Below are positions 55,755 to 64,000 of a stretch of 64,000 nucleotides of DNA, in pieces. Within the stretch, counting starts at the first letter, position 1. Every line of letters begins with the position of its first letter. The position numbers and the translations under genes are program-made. The stretch comes from a virus. Below the pieces are notes generated by a model. The model was given only the letters and a program-made list of their open reading frames with translations, did no database searches and was not told the origin of the DNA. The stretch lies in IMG/VR virus record IMGVR_UViG_3300040959_000769, positions 1-64,000 of that record. One strand, 5' to 3'.

Positions 55755-57116
55755 TCAGCTGGTGGGGGCTGCGTCAAACGAAACCTTGACGAATGCCTCC
55801 GGACGCTTCACCGCGAGGGCGAGGCGCTGCTCAGCAAGGACGACGATCGCGTTGCGAACGAAGAAGTCCGAGTGCTGCTCGCTGATACGGATGCTGGCCT
55901 GCTCACGGTCATACAACTGTGCGCCGGTTCCGAACGCTCCGACGAGAGCGGTGCCCTCGGCGATAGCAGGAGTCTCAATGACGGGGATCCGCCAGATGCG
56001 AGGCTCGCCACCCATGGCGACGGAGACAGCAACGAGGTACTGACCGTTGGCGTCCTTCGACAACTCAATCTCTTCCCAGTCGTTCGGGTGCATCACGACG
56101 CCGGTTGGCTCGTAGTACGAAAGGAACGAGAGGGTAGCGGCACGACGGATCGCATCAACCTTCTTATCGGTGAGGGCTGCGTTTGAAGCGTCGTAGTTGC
56201 CGTCAGACCAGTTGTAGGTCTGGATGTCGCTGGTCTGGAGGATACCGGTGAGGTTCTCACCAGTTCCGTCACCGTTGAGGAGCTGATCGTCCTCTTCAAG
56301 ACGGAGACCGTACATGAGCTCGTTGTCGATGATCGAGCGGAGTTGCGGCTCGTCAGCGAGAACGTTGCGGTGTGCGGCTTCCCAGTGAGCCAACGTGCGG
56401 ACAGGAGCCTGCTCGCCGATGAACTGCATCGAGGACTGCGGCTTCAAGTGGAAGTCCGAGCCGTTACGCTCAGCAACCGACGAAGCAGCGTTGACCGCAG
56501 AAGTGCCGGGGGTGGTGAACCCGATCATGCGGAAGTACTCGATGACCGCAGCGGTGGTGGTGCGAGCCGGGAACAGGTCGCGAACGCGACGGGTCCGGGT
56601 CGGCTGGTCCACAATCGGATCGCGCTGGATAGCGCCGAATGAACCAGGGGTACCGCTGGGGAGCGCCGAGTAGACGTCCTTGACGTTGTAACCGGTGAAG
56701 TCAGAGGTCTTGAGCTGCCAAGGCGACGGCATGTTCGCACCGTTACGACCCTGATTGAGGCTCTTGAACTCCTCCGAGGCAATGAAGAGCTCGCCGAGAG
56801 ACTTGGCGCTTGCACCCTTGCGGACGGCGTCGGCAACCTCGGTGGCGAACGCCTGGGCGTCAGCCTTCATGGCAACCGAGTCGGCGGCAGGAGCTTCGCT
56901 CCAACGCTCAACTTCGCGCATTCCCTCAATGCCCTCAATGAGGCTCTTGATTTCCTTGATGTCGGTCATGTTCTTGTCGAACGCCGACTTCTGCTCAGCA
57001 GTTACCTGCATGACGCCGTCTTCCATCTTGAAAGAATCGGCGATTTCCTTGTTGTCAGCCATCTTCTGGCGGAGTGCGCCTTGAAGTTCGCTGAGACGTG
57101 ATTCGTCTACTGACAT
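55755..57116 (-). CDS. HK97-type major capsid protein
   Basis: 453 residues from the ATG at 57116 (GAGGAG upstream). N-terminal ~100 residues are a helical delta/scaffold-like region (LSELQGALRQKMADNKEIAD; IKSLIEGIEGMREV). Then the HK97 fold landmarks: RDLFPARTTTAAVIEYFRM, IDNELMYGLRLEEDDQLLNGDG, GVVMHPNDWEEIELSKD and VETPAIAEGTALVGAF-type spine. An upstream frame extension has no ribosome site. Ends at a strong terminator, as expected for a highly expressed gene. Confidence 0.92.
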   Translation of the reverse strand: MSVDESRLSELQGALRQKMADNKEIADSFKMEDGVMQVTAEQKSAFDKNMTDIKEIKSLIEGIEGMREVERWSEAPAADSVAMKADAQAFATEVADAVRKGASAKSLGELFIASEEFKSLNQGRNGANMPSPWQLKTSDFTGYNVKDVYSALPSGTPGSFGAIQRDPIVDQPTRTRRVRDLFPARTTTAAVIEYFRMIGFTTPGTSAVNAASSVAERNGSDFHLKPQSSMQFIGEQAPVRTLAHWEAAHRNVLADEPQLRSIIDNELMYGLRLEEDDQLLNGDGTGENLTGILQTSDIQTYNWSDGNYDASNAALTDKKVDAIRRAATLSFLSYYEPTGVVMHPNDWEEIELSKDANGQYLVAVSVAMGGEPRIWRIPVIETPAIAEGTALVGAFGTGAQLYDREQASIRISEQHSDFFVRNAIVVLAEQRLALAVKRPEAFVKVSFDAAPTS

Positions 57117-57261
57117 TGTTCCTACTCCTCGTAGAGTTGTGGTTGGGTTTTCTGGATGTTGTTTAGGACATCTAGGCTCAGGTAAGCACCCAGCCACTTG
57201 CTGTCTTGATTTACATGATAAACGATTGACATTTGCATCTAGTGGAACTAGATACTTTTAG

Positions 57262-58371
57262 TTAAAAATCCGCCTCGTTGATATGACGCAAACTTTTTGA
57301 TCCACCCTTGCGAGGATGACCCTTTGGAAGCAGATCGTTATCAGTCGTGTAGCGAGAATTACGTGGTTTACCTTTATCTAACAGGTACAAAAATGCGTTC
57401 ACCCGAGCAAATGCCCAACGGGAACGAGTCATTCCCGGTCGATGGGAAGAAGAAAACGCTCCTGCTCCACGACGCCAAACCGACTTCAAGCGACCAAGAC
57501 TCGCCATCGTGTGCTGCGGTTTGTTCTTCTTACGCATCTTCTCGTTATGTTCTTTGACCTTATTACGCAATGCGTTGATGGTTTCATCGCTCAGAGTAAT
57601 TTTGGAAGCAGACGACGCCGAACTAGCACTCCCCTTCGGATTCCGAGACGAACCACTGATTCTTTCACTAGGCAAAGCCGGAGTTGCTGCGGCACGGTCA
57701 GAGCGAGCCTTTCGGACTTTCTTAACCTGAGTCAAAGAAGAATCATTTAGATCCTTCTGAAGAGATTCTAGTTCTCCCAGCAAACTGTTATCCGTTGTTT
57801 CTTTGCGAGACAAACGACGCAATCGGCGGAGCAAGCGACGTTCGGCACGTTCGCGATCACGCCGAGCCTGCGGTCCGACACCTGTCCGACGCCGATAATC
57901 AGACATATTCGTGCAAGGAGTCCATACAACATCACCATCTGGGGTTTGGCGACGCGCAATACCAACGCACCCCAACTGCCGAGACCGTAAACGGGCACCA
58001 TCCGGAGAGGTAAAAACATCAGGGTCACCTAAGCGAGGCTTTGCTCGACCGTATAGAAATCCCTTCACGGCTTTACCGCCAACACCAGTGCCAGAAACAA
58101 GACCGCCACCAGGAAGGGTGTCAATGCTTCCGACACCTCCTTCGCCTAGCTCTTCCCAGTCTTTTCCACGCTTTTTGCGGCGACGACGTTTCTTCTCAGG
58201 CTCAACAATCATTGACTTTTTCTGTGGTTCTGCCCGTTCCGACAGTCGCATTAGTTCTTCAGGCGACTTGCAAGGCATCCAGACGCCGTCGTCGTTCTGA
58301 TGAACACCGGAACAGCCCATGTAGCGAGCCATCCGGTAAGCCATTTTCTTTGGATCCTCTTGCTTAGCCAT
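57262..58371 (-). CDS. Head-cluster protein with C-terminal GAGAFSSSHRPG module
   Basis: 369 residues from the ATG at 58371 (GAGGAAA upstream). Two similar Cys-containing units near 20-35 and 170-190 (GCSGVHQNDDGVWMPC; GCVGIARRQTPDGDVVWTPC) look like a repeated zinc or disulfide motif. Basic middle (EKKRRRRKKRG). The C-terminus RRGAGAFSSSHRPGMTRSRW and YTTDNDLLPKGHP is a module found at the ends of several actinophage head proteins. Likely virion-associated; exact role unknown. Confidence 0.7.
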   Translation of the reverse strand: MAKQEDPKKMAYRMARYMGCSGVHQNDDGVWMPCKSPEELMRLSERAEPQKKSMIVEPEKKRRRRKKRGKDWEELGEGGVGSIDTLPGGGLVSGTGVGGKAVKGFLYGRAKPRLGDPDVFTSPDGARLRSRQLGCVGIARRQTPDGDVVWTPCTNMSDYRRRTGVGPQARRDRERAERRLLRRLRRLSRKETTDNSLLGELESLQKDLNDSSLTQVKKVRKARSDRAAATPALPSERISGSSRNPKGSASSASSASKITLSDETINALRNKVKEHNEKMRKKNKPQHTMASLGRLKSVWRRGAGAFSSSHRPGMTRSRWAFARVNAFLYLLDKGKPRNSRYTTDNDLLPKGHPRKGGSKSLRHINEADF

Positions 58372-58711
58372 CTTTTTTCCTCTTCGCGTTATCAAAGTTG
58401 CGTGAGGACAACTTGTTAAACATGTCGTCCGCCATTTCTTTGCCTTCGCCTTCATAGTCAACGACAAAGGATTGTGCGGTGTAGCCAGGAGCGGCTGGTG
58501 TGTACTCGTCAAAAATCATGCGAGCAGCATCTTCGGACTCTTTAGCAGTCAAAGCCGCGAAAGTGTTCCTGAGTGAAGTTGCCTGCATTGAACCACCCAT
58601 CGTTAGTTCATTGCCGACGATTTTGACTTCACCGTCATTATAAATGAAAACTGTTTGCGGAATTTGTTCACCGTTCTTGACGAGGTCAAAATACAGAAGA
58701 GCTTTCTTCAC
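58364..58711 (-). CDS. Hypothetical head-cluster protein
   Basis: 115 residues, alpha/beta (LLYFDLVKNGEQIPQTVFIY; DYEGEGKEMADDMF). Overlaps the next gene by 8 nt. Position between a giant virion-type gene and the capsid gene suggests a structural or assembly role. Confidence 0.65.
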   Translation of the reverse strand: MKKALLYFDLVKNGEQIPQTVFIYNDGEVKIVGNELTMGGSMQATSLRNTFAALTAKESEDAARMIFDEYTPAAPGYTAQSFVVDYEGEGKEMADDMFNKLSSRNFDNAKRKKDG

Positions 58712-58716
58712 TTAAA

Positions 58717-59157
58717 TCACTCTTCCTCGTCGTCAGGGGTACGAATAAAATCAACATAGGCTTTAACCGACTTGCGGTGTTTAGCAGGAACCGGCAAAGA
58801 CGCAAGATCTGATCGATCAAACTTCCGGACATGAATCAAGCCGTGGTACAAGGTGGGCACAGCGATGCGCTTATCGTCCATGTACACGGTGCCATCCAAA
58901 ATGATCGGATGAACACGAGAGCCATCCGACACCGACATCATCTTGTCGTCACCCATATTAATGAAAGAAACCATCATTGGAGTTTCGTAGTCAGACAGCC
59001 ACTTACGATTATCTGAAGTAGTTCCAGATAAAACGACAGGTCCAGCGATGACAACACCGGCTGACTTCATTTCATCGGTCAGGTACTTGTCCATGACGTC
59101 AAAATCCTTGAAGGTTTCTTCGCCAACCTTTACCCAAACCGGGATTTGGCGCATCAT
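58717..59157 (-). CDS. Hypothetical head-cluster protein
   Basis: 146 residues (MMRQIPVWVKVGEETFKDFD start), beta-rich centre (VVIAGPVVLSGTT; MVSFINMGDDKMM), acidic C-terminus. ATGA overlap with the giant gene before it. Function unknown. Confidence 0.65.
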   Translation of the reverse strand: MMRQIPVWVKVGEETFKDFDVMDKYLTDEMKSAGVVIAGPVVLSGTTSDNRKWLSDYETPMMVSFINMGDDKMMSVSDGSRVHPIILDGTVYMDDKRIAVPTLYHGLIHVRKFDRSDLASLPVPAKHRKSVKAYVDFIRTPDDEEE

Positions 59158-62100
59158 GCGATGATCCCTTCTGCTTTCAAACGACTAAGCAACTTCTGGT
59201 AAGCTGCATCCGCTTCCGCCGGAGTGACAACTATGTCAGAAACTGGGACGCCGTCAATTTCGGTAATACCAATCGCCTGCAAATTTTGAATCACAGAACT
59301 AGCAGTACTTGTGACATAGATTGACGACGACGCTGGGACGCTATCCCGAACCATCATCTGGTTACCGCCAGCAGTGGCTTGGAACGCTTTATCGTGACCC
59401 CATCGAGCATTCAACTCGCCCCAAGCATCATTTTGCTGGGTGTACATGTCGGCATACGCCATCATCAACTCTGGTGGCGTATAAACCTTTCCATTACTGT
59501 ACGAACCAGCAGAAGTCTCAGAGGTAGTACCCAAAAACACATAGTCAGCGCTACCTTTGTTCTTAGCGTCTGCCGCTGATGAGCCACCCGCTTTGCCAAT
59601 GCCTCCGTTGAAGCGAGTCGTTGTTGAACCCAAAGACCCAGTTGCCAAAATTGACAAGAATTTTTCGTCAACTGATGAGTCAGACTTGTACATCACATCG
59701 TGATACAACGGACCAAGTTTGTACTTCTCTTTCAGTTTCTTTGCATCCTCCGGAGAAAACATAACTTTCAACTCGCCAGTAGTTGTCGGTCGCATTGAGA
59801 TACCCTCTGGGTCAATACCGGCTTTAGTCAAGGCATCAAGCATGTCGTCAATGTCCTCATTGCCAGTCAGATTTGATGCACCCAACACTGCGCGACCGGC
59901 AGTCATAACGCCATAATTGCGAACATCCTCCGGTGTTGGATTGCCATGGTTCTTGACACCCAAGTTTGAAAGAGCCGACGTCACGTTTGCATCATTGAGT
60001 ACGTCATCCGACTTTCCGGGCAAAATGACCGAATACGTCGCATGGTACGAAGATTTAGTATTAGACGTTTTTGTCGCCAAAATGACAGTGCCATCAGGCA
60101 TCACTTTCCGATACGTCATTACATCTTCATCACCAGGGGAGGTCTTCGGGTTGTTGAAGTTGAAACTCTTGGATTCGCCTGCCTTGGCTCCAAGTTGGGT
60201 TGAGTACCGAGCAGTTGCTTTGCCCTGAACCAAGTACGTCCAGCCATTTGCTTCAGGATTTTCAAGTTCTGACTGCATCTTGGCGTGAGCGTCACCACGG
60301 AGTTTCAAGTTGAGCATCGTTGCGATCTTGCCAGAACCACCAACATTTCCATCCGCATCAGGCATCCCAGTGGTCTTGATGTCTTGGGCTCGAACAGCGA
60401 AACCTTCAATATCTTCGCCGTCCCACAACATGACGTGCCCAAAGTTACGTGTACCAGACTTGGCTTTCATTTTCTCAACCGCTGTAGCAGCAGGGCTATC
60501 ACCCTGATTCACTGCAAATTTCTTGACTGCTGGTCCACCAGTGAGAATGTCAGAAATCTCTTCTTGGCTGTAGCCAGCCTTCGCCAAAGCAGATGTGGTC
60601 ATGGCATCCCAGTCAAGGTTTGACTGTTTCGTCTTCAAGTACGCGATGTGCTTGTCTAGGCGCTGCACATCCTCGTTACCGACGACGTTCCCGGACGTCA
60701 ACTTGGCTTTCAAAGCGGAATCCATGTCCAACTTTGCAACCTTCCGTGACGCCTTGTTGAGAGCGTTTGCCCATTTCTCTTTCTCTTCAGGAGACAACTT
60801 GGCAACAAGACCCATGAGGTCAACGTTGTCGCCCTTCGTGACCTTCGTGAAGCCAGCGCCTTGTTCTGCACCTGAACCACCCCAGTCACGGAAAGCATTA
60901 CCGTGGTCAATCGGATGCAGATTCCACTTACCGTCAGACCCTTTAACTACAAACATGTTGCCGGGCGTGCGATCAAAGTAGTTCATTGTCCTGTCAAGAA
61001 CCATCATCCGAGCAATTGATTCTCCGGTCAACTGCGCATCCGCAGGGATCTGATGGAGAGACTTGACCTCATTATTGGGGAACTGGTTCTCAAGGTGTTC
61101 AATGACCATTGTTCGACCGCGACCCTGGGTGACACCTTCCGCAGATTGCTGTGGACCAGGGAGGTTCGTGTCTTTTACTGCTGAACCAAATCGGATACCA
61201 GCAGTTGGGAACCCGAGTTCGTTCGCCAAGTGCGCCCCAAGAGCTTCTTGGATGTGACCCATGTGGTTGCGATCTTCGGTTTTGATGATGTACTTCTTGC
61301 CTGTCACTGAATCAACAACAGCGAAGTTGTCGGGGTTGAATCCTTGAGTGATCGCAAATGGCTGGAACCTCTTGTTCTCGCCGAGGTTGGCAACAATTGA
61401 GTCCTTCAAGAAATCGTCTGGGACTTGAGACAAAGCGCCACCCGTGGAAACATGCGTTGCAGCGTCTTCAACGTCAAAGAGTCCGGCGTTGCCAACTGGG
61501 ATTGTTTGTGCGACAGCGTCACCAGTGTCAGATGTTGAACCGAGAAGAACAGGATCAAAATCTGGAGTGGAAAGCATTCCAGAGCCGGTGTTTTTGTCGG
61601 ATGGTTTTGACTGCACATCTTTGATGTTCAGCATTCCCTGCTTGAAGGCTAAGCGCTTGTCCTCTGGGACAAAGTCGGCGTACTTCTTAAGTTCTTGATA
61701 GACAAGTTTCTTCTCGCTGTCAGGAAGTGAAGGATCTGACATTCGAGCAGACAGCGCAGCGATGTACTTGTTACGAGCAGTGCTTACATCACGCATAGCG
61801 CGCAACTTCAAGATCTCGTCGTTAGCAGCACCAAGTTTGTCAGTTGCTGCGTCAAGATCGGATGCGGCGACATCAATAGCGTCCTGCAACGAGTTTGTTC
61901 CAGTTGCTTGCAGGATCTGAGTTACAAGGTTTTGATCGCTTGGGTTGTCAATGCCTGTTTGGAGTATCTGAAGACTTTCCTTGTCTCCGTTGGCACGGAG
62001 AATGTAGGTCTTGTAAATCTCACCCAATGCAGAGTTCGGGTTGTTTTTACCAGTCAGGTTTTGGAGGACGTCAATCTGTTCCTGAGCGGAAAGATCGTAG

Positions 62101-64000
62101 AAGTCAACCGGAAGGGAGTCAAGCAAGTCGGTGCCATAGTCAGCGTTTGAGATCTGACCCTGCATTGTCTTGCCCTTGGCTTCTTGCTTTTCTTTCTGCG
62201 TGTCATATTTGAAGTCAGGAGCAGAAGCCTTCAAGTGAGAGAGAATGTGGCCAGCCGCGTCACCTGGTGAATCAGGATTTATCGTCTTCGGCTTGTCAGG
62301 CGCATCAGTGTTCTCAGAGTCAGCAAGCGACTCTATGGCGCTGATACGAGATACTTTGACCCACTTCTCCAACGCCTTTTTGTGCTTGTGAACAGCGAGA
62401 GCATGGTTGAACTCTTCTTCACTTCCGAAATGAGCGTTCAGCGCCTCATAGTTCGGCTCATCAGCAACAGCAACAATTTCAAACGGTGCCGACAAGCCAG
62501 CAATTCGTGCTTCTAAGTAATCGTAGTAAGCGTTGACGTCATCTTCCGTCTTGAGGTCGTTGAACTCTGCGTCTGAAATCAGTTTTGATTTAGCGGAGGC
62601 AATAGTTGCTTTGGTCGGAGTGAAGTTATCAATCGAGTCCTTGATCGCAGACTCCATGTTGTCAACTTCAGGGAGACCGTCGGTTAGATCATCTGGAAGA
62701 TCAGCATCCGGCATCAAATCTGGAGTTGTCAGGCTGTCATCTTCGTTTTTCTTCTTCAACTCAGCGTTAATTGCGTAAGACCGAGTGAGAGCATGTTTAG
62801 TTTTCTCAATCTCGGCCATAGCCAGATACTTCAACTCAAGATCGTTAGGGCTTAACTCTCCAGAACCCATCTTTTGCAGGTTCGCCGCATTTATCCCGTC
62901 ATACGCCTTGCCGAGCTCGCCTAACTTGTCAAGAATTGCTTTCTCGTCAACAGTTCCATCTTCTTTACCGAACCTCGCAACGATGCTTCCGTCTTTTTCA
63001 CCCGCCGAGTGAGCGTTCGCATCTTTAATCTTTGCATCAACAAATAGTTGGTCAAGTTTCTTCTGATACGCAGAACGATCCGCAAACGTGTCAAAAGGAG
63101 TGGTGTCACCTTCATAGGTGTCAAAGTCTGCACGGAACGGGTTGAACTCTGCGCTGTCGCCGTCATCACTGTCTGACGGGAACAACGTGCCAGCCGCCGA
63201 CTTCTTCTTCAGGGCTTCCACGACCTCAGCCAACTTCTGGACTTCAGCATGCTTAGCGAGAGCCGACTGAATGTCGTCCTCCGTAGCAGTTCCCTCAGAC
63301 ACCTTCACGTGCATCTCAGCCAATCCTGCGTTGACTTCAAATTTCTTTGAACTCAAGTCGTCATCAAGTGCAGCAATGTATGCGTCTGGGTCAGCCTTCA
63401 ATTCGTCAACGTCGTCAACATTTGACAGAAGTTTCTCGTTGTCTAACTCAAAAGAAGCACCTAGTTGAGCAGCCTCTGTGAAATTTTTCTGCTGAGTGAG
63501 TTGAACGTTGGTCTTGTCTGCATCAATCTTGGCTTGCAAAGCAGCCACTTGGGCTTCTTGTGCCTTAACGCTCGCCTCATATACTTCGTTATCTTGATCC
63601 ACCGCTGTCTGGTAGTAGCGAACTTTATTCTCTGCTCGGATCAACTTGATGACATCGTTTTCAGTGACCGTCTCACCATTCGTTATCTTCTTTGACAACT
63701 CCCCACGAAGTTCAGACAAATTCTCCTGTTCAGACTCCAAATTCAAAACGTGCAACTCAGGAGCTTGAGCATTCAGTTTCGCTGCTGCATCAATTTCGTC
63801 ATTGCTCTTATAGAGAATGTCATTTTTATTCTTCTTATCTTCAGGCAAGTTCTCAATAGTTGAACGCAACCCCTGCTTATACGACATGACATACTTGCCA
63901 GGGTTTTCACCAAGGTTCAAAACCTTGTCAGGCTCCACGTCTTTACCTGGCACTGAAAGTTGCTTAGGCGCATCCGGAGGTTTTGGTGCTTCAGGCGCAT
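59154..64000 (-). CDS. Giant virion-type protein with kinase-like and ART-like regions (5' truncated)
   Basis: At least 1615 residues; the frame is open through the right window edge, with an Ala/Pro-rich stretch just before a GTG at 63953, so the N-terminus is missing. The first ~850 visible residues are charged and helical (coiled-coil-like). Around 880-1090 lies a PI3/4K- or HipA-like kinase pattern: YIIKTED, a lengthy helix, ARMMVLDRTMNYFDRTPGNMF catalytic-type loop and IDHGNAF metal-type loop. The last ~190 residues (HDVMYKSDSS, FLSILATGSLGS, DYVFLGTTS, GGNQMMVRDSVP) look like a DarT/ART-type fold, with Gln where an active Glu might be expected. Probably injected or head-bound; not proven. 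Confidence 0.65.
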   Translation of the reverse strand, partial: APEAPKPPDAPKQLSVPGKDVEPDKVLNLGENPGKYVMSYKQGLRSTIENLPEDKKNKNDILYKSNDEIDAAAKLNAQAPELHVLNLESEQENLSELRGELSKKITNGETVTENDVIKLIRAENKVRYYQTAVDQDNEVYEASVKAQEAQVAALQAKIDADKTNVQLTQQKNFTEAAQLGASFELDNEKLLSNVDDVDELKADPDAYIAALDDDLSSKKFEVNAGLAEMHVKVSEGTATEDDIQSALAKHAEVQKLAEVVEALKKKSAAGTLFPSDSDDGDSAEFNPFRADFDTYEGDTTPFDTFADRSAYQKKLDQLFVDAKIKDANAHSAGEKDGSIVARFGKEDGTVDEKAILDKLGELGKAYDGINAANLQKMGSGELSPNDLELKYLAMAEIEKTKHALTRSYAINAELKKKNEDDSLTTPDLMPDADLPDDLTDGLPEVDNMESAIKDSIDNFTPTKATIASAKSKLISDAEFNDLKTEDDVNAYYDYLEARIAGLSAPFEIVAVADEPNYEALNAHFGSEEEFNHALAVHKHKKALEKWVKVSRISAIESLADSENTDAPDKPKTINPDSPGDAAGHILSHLKASAPDFKYDTQKEKQEAKGKTMQGQISNADYGTDLLDSLPVDFYDLSAQEQIDVLQNLTGKNNPNSALGEIYKTYILRANGDKESLQILQTGIDNPSDQNLVTQILQATGTNSLQDAIDVAASDLDAATDKLGAANDEILKLRAMRDVSTARNKYIAALSARMSDPSLPDSEKKLVYQELKKYADFVPEDKRLAFKQGMLNIKDVQSKPSDKNTGSGMLSTPDFDPVLLGSTSDTGDAVAQTIPVGNAGLFDVEDAATHVSTGGALSQVPDDFLKDSIVANLGENKRFQPFAITQGFNPDNFAVVDSVTGKKYIIKTEDRNHMGHIQEALGAHLANELGFPTAGIRFGSAVKDTNLPGPQQSAEGVTQGRGRTMVIEHLENQFPNNEVKSLHQIPADAQLTGESIARMMVLDRTMNYFDRTPGNMFVVKGSDGKWNLHPIDHGNAFRDWGGSGAEQGAGFTKVTKGDNVDLMGLVAKLSPEEKEKWANALNKASRKVAKLDMDSALKAKLTSGNVVGNEDVQRLDKHIAYLKTKQSNLDWDAMTTSALAKAGYSQEEISDILTGGPAVKKFAVNQGDSPAATAVEKMKAKSGTRNFGHVMLWDGEDIEGFAVRAQDIKTTGMPDADGNVGGSGKIATMLNLKLRGDAHAKMQSELENPEANGWTYLVQGKATARYSTQLGAKAGESKSFNFNNPKTSPGDEDVMTYRKVMPDGTVILATKTSNTKSSYHATYSVILPGKSDDVLNDANVTSALSNLGVKNHGNPTPEDVRNYGVMTAGRAVLGASNLTGNEDIDDMLDALTKAGIDPEGISMRPTTTGELKVMFSPEDAKKLKEKYKLGPLYHDVMYKSDSSVDEKFLSILATGSLGSTTTRFNGGIGKAGGSSAADAKNKGSADYVFLGTTSETSAGSYSNGKVYTPPELMMAYADMYTQQNDAWGELNARWGHDKAFQATAGGNQMMVRDSVPASSSIYVTSTASSVIQNLQAIGITEIDGVPVSDIVVTPAEADAAYQKLLSRLKAEGIIA

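Overview
The window is an internal piece of a larger tailed-phage genome: both edges cut open reading frames, a tail-fibre gene on the left and a giant virion-type gene on the right. The host is most likely an actinobacterium. Two WhiB-family regulators, ThyX, a class II ribonucleotide reductase, and a series of promoters whose -10 hexamer sits exactly 7 nt before the start codon (leaderless mRNAs, common in actinobacteria) all point that way. No integrase, partition or repressor gene was recognised, and no terminase large subunit or portal. These probably lie beyond the right edge, upstream of the capsid gene.

Layout. 0-3.3 kb: fibre tip with an S74 chaperone, nrdJ, small genes. 3.4-8.8 kb: rightward early/replication operon (HTH proteins, WhiB, thyX, primase-helicase, terminase-small-like HTH). 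8.8-13.4 kb: a 1344-residue two-module effector-like protein (zeta-toxin-like kinase plus ADP-ribosyltransferase) and two small genes. 13.4-14.9 kb: leftward beta-helix protein and small zinc proteins. 15.2-18.0 kb: tRNA-Lys, then a tight 2OG-oxygenase / PD-(D/E)XK nuclease / C5-methyltransferase operon of extreme A+C-rich coding strand. 18.2-33.6 kb: many small accessory genes in both directions, several with leaderless promoters, plus a thioesterase-like gene, an H1-like basic protein, ssb, a DUF932 protein, a secreted lytic transglycosylase and a SNF2/HARP helicase. 33.8-36.4 kb: MoxR-type ATPase and VWA/zincin pair. 37.2-42.3 kb: rightward small genes behind a repeated promoter plus leader, with a second recurrent 24-bp element. 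42.4-46.0 kb: helicase-loader-like genes, RHH proteins, a second WhiB, a lipoprotein and an SGNH-like protein, again in a strongly skewed island. 46.0-50.1 kb: metallophosphoesterase, wHTH regulator, P4H-like oxygenase, SNase-like protein. 50.1-55.7 kb: leftward lysis/surface cassette (LPxTG protein, endolysin, several holin-like proteins, Thr-rich FN3 protein). 55.7-64 kb: HK97-type major capsid protein preceded by head-gene neighbours and a giant protein with kinase-like and ART-like regions.

How it fits together. Nucleotide supply (NrdJ, ThyX, a MazG/Nmad1-like protein), replication (primase-helicase, SSB, loader-like protein, SNF2 helicase) and DNA modification genes are dispersed among small genes, each with its own promoter or translationally coupled to its neighbour by ATGA overlaps. 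The leftward late block runs head proteins, then surface proteins, then holins and endolysin. The items most worth follow-up are the two giant multi-domain effector-like proteins, the phage-encoded LPxTG surface protein, the methylation/oxygenase operon, the two skew islands (one flips inside a gene), and the two families of repeated control sequence.
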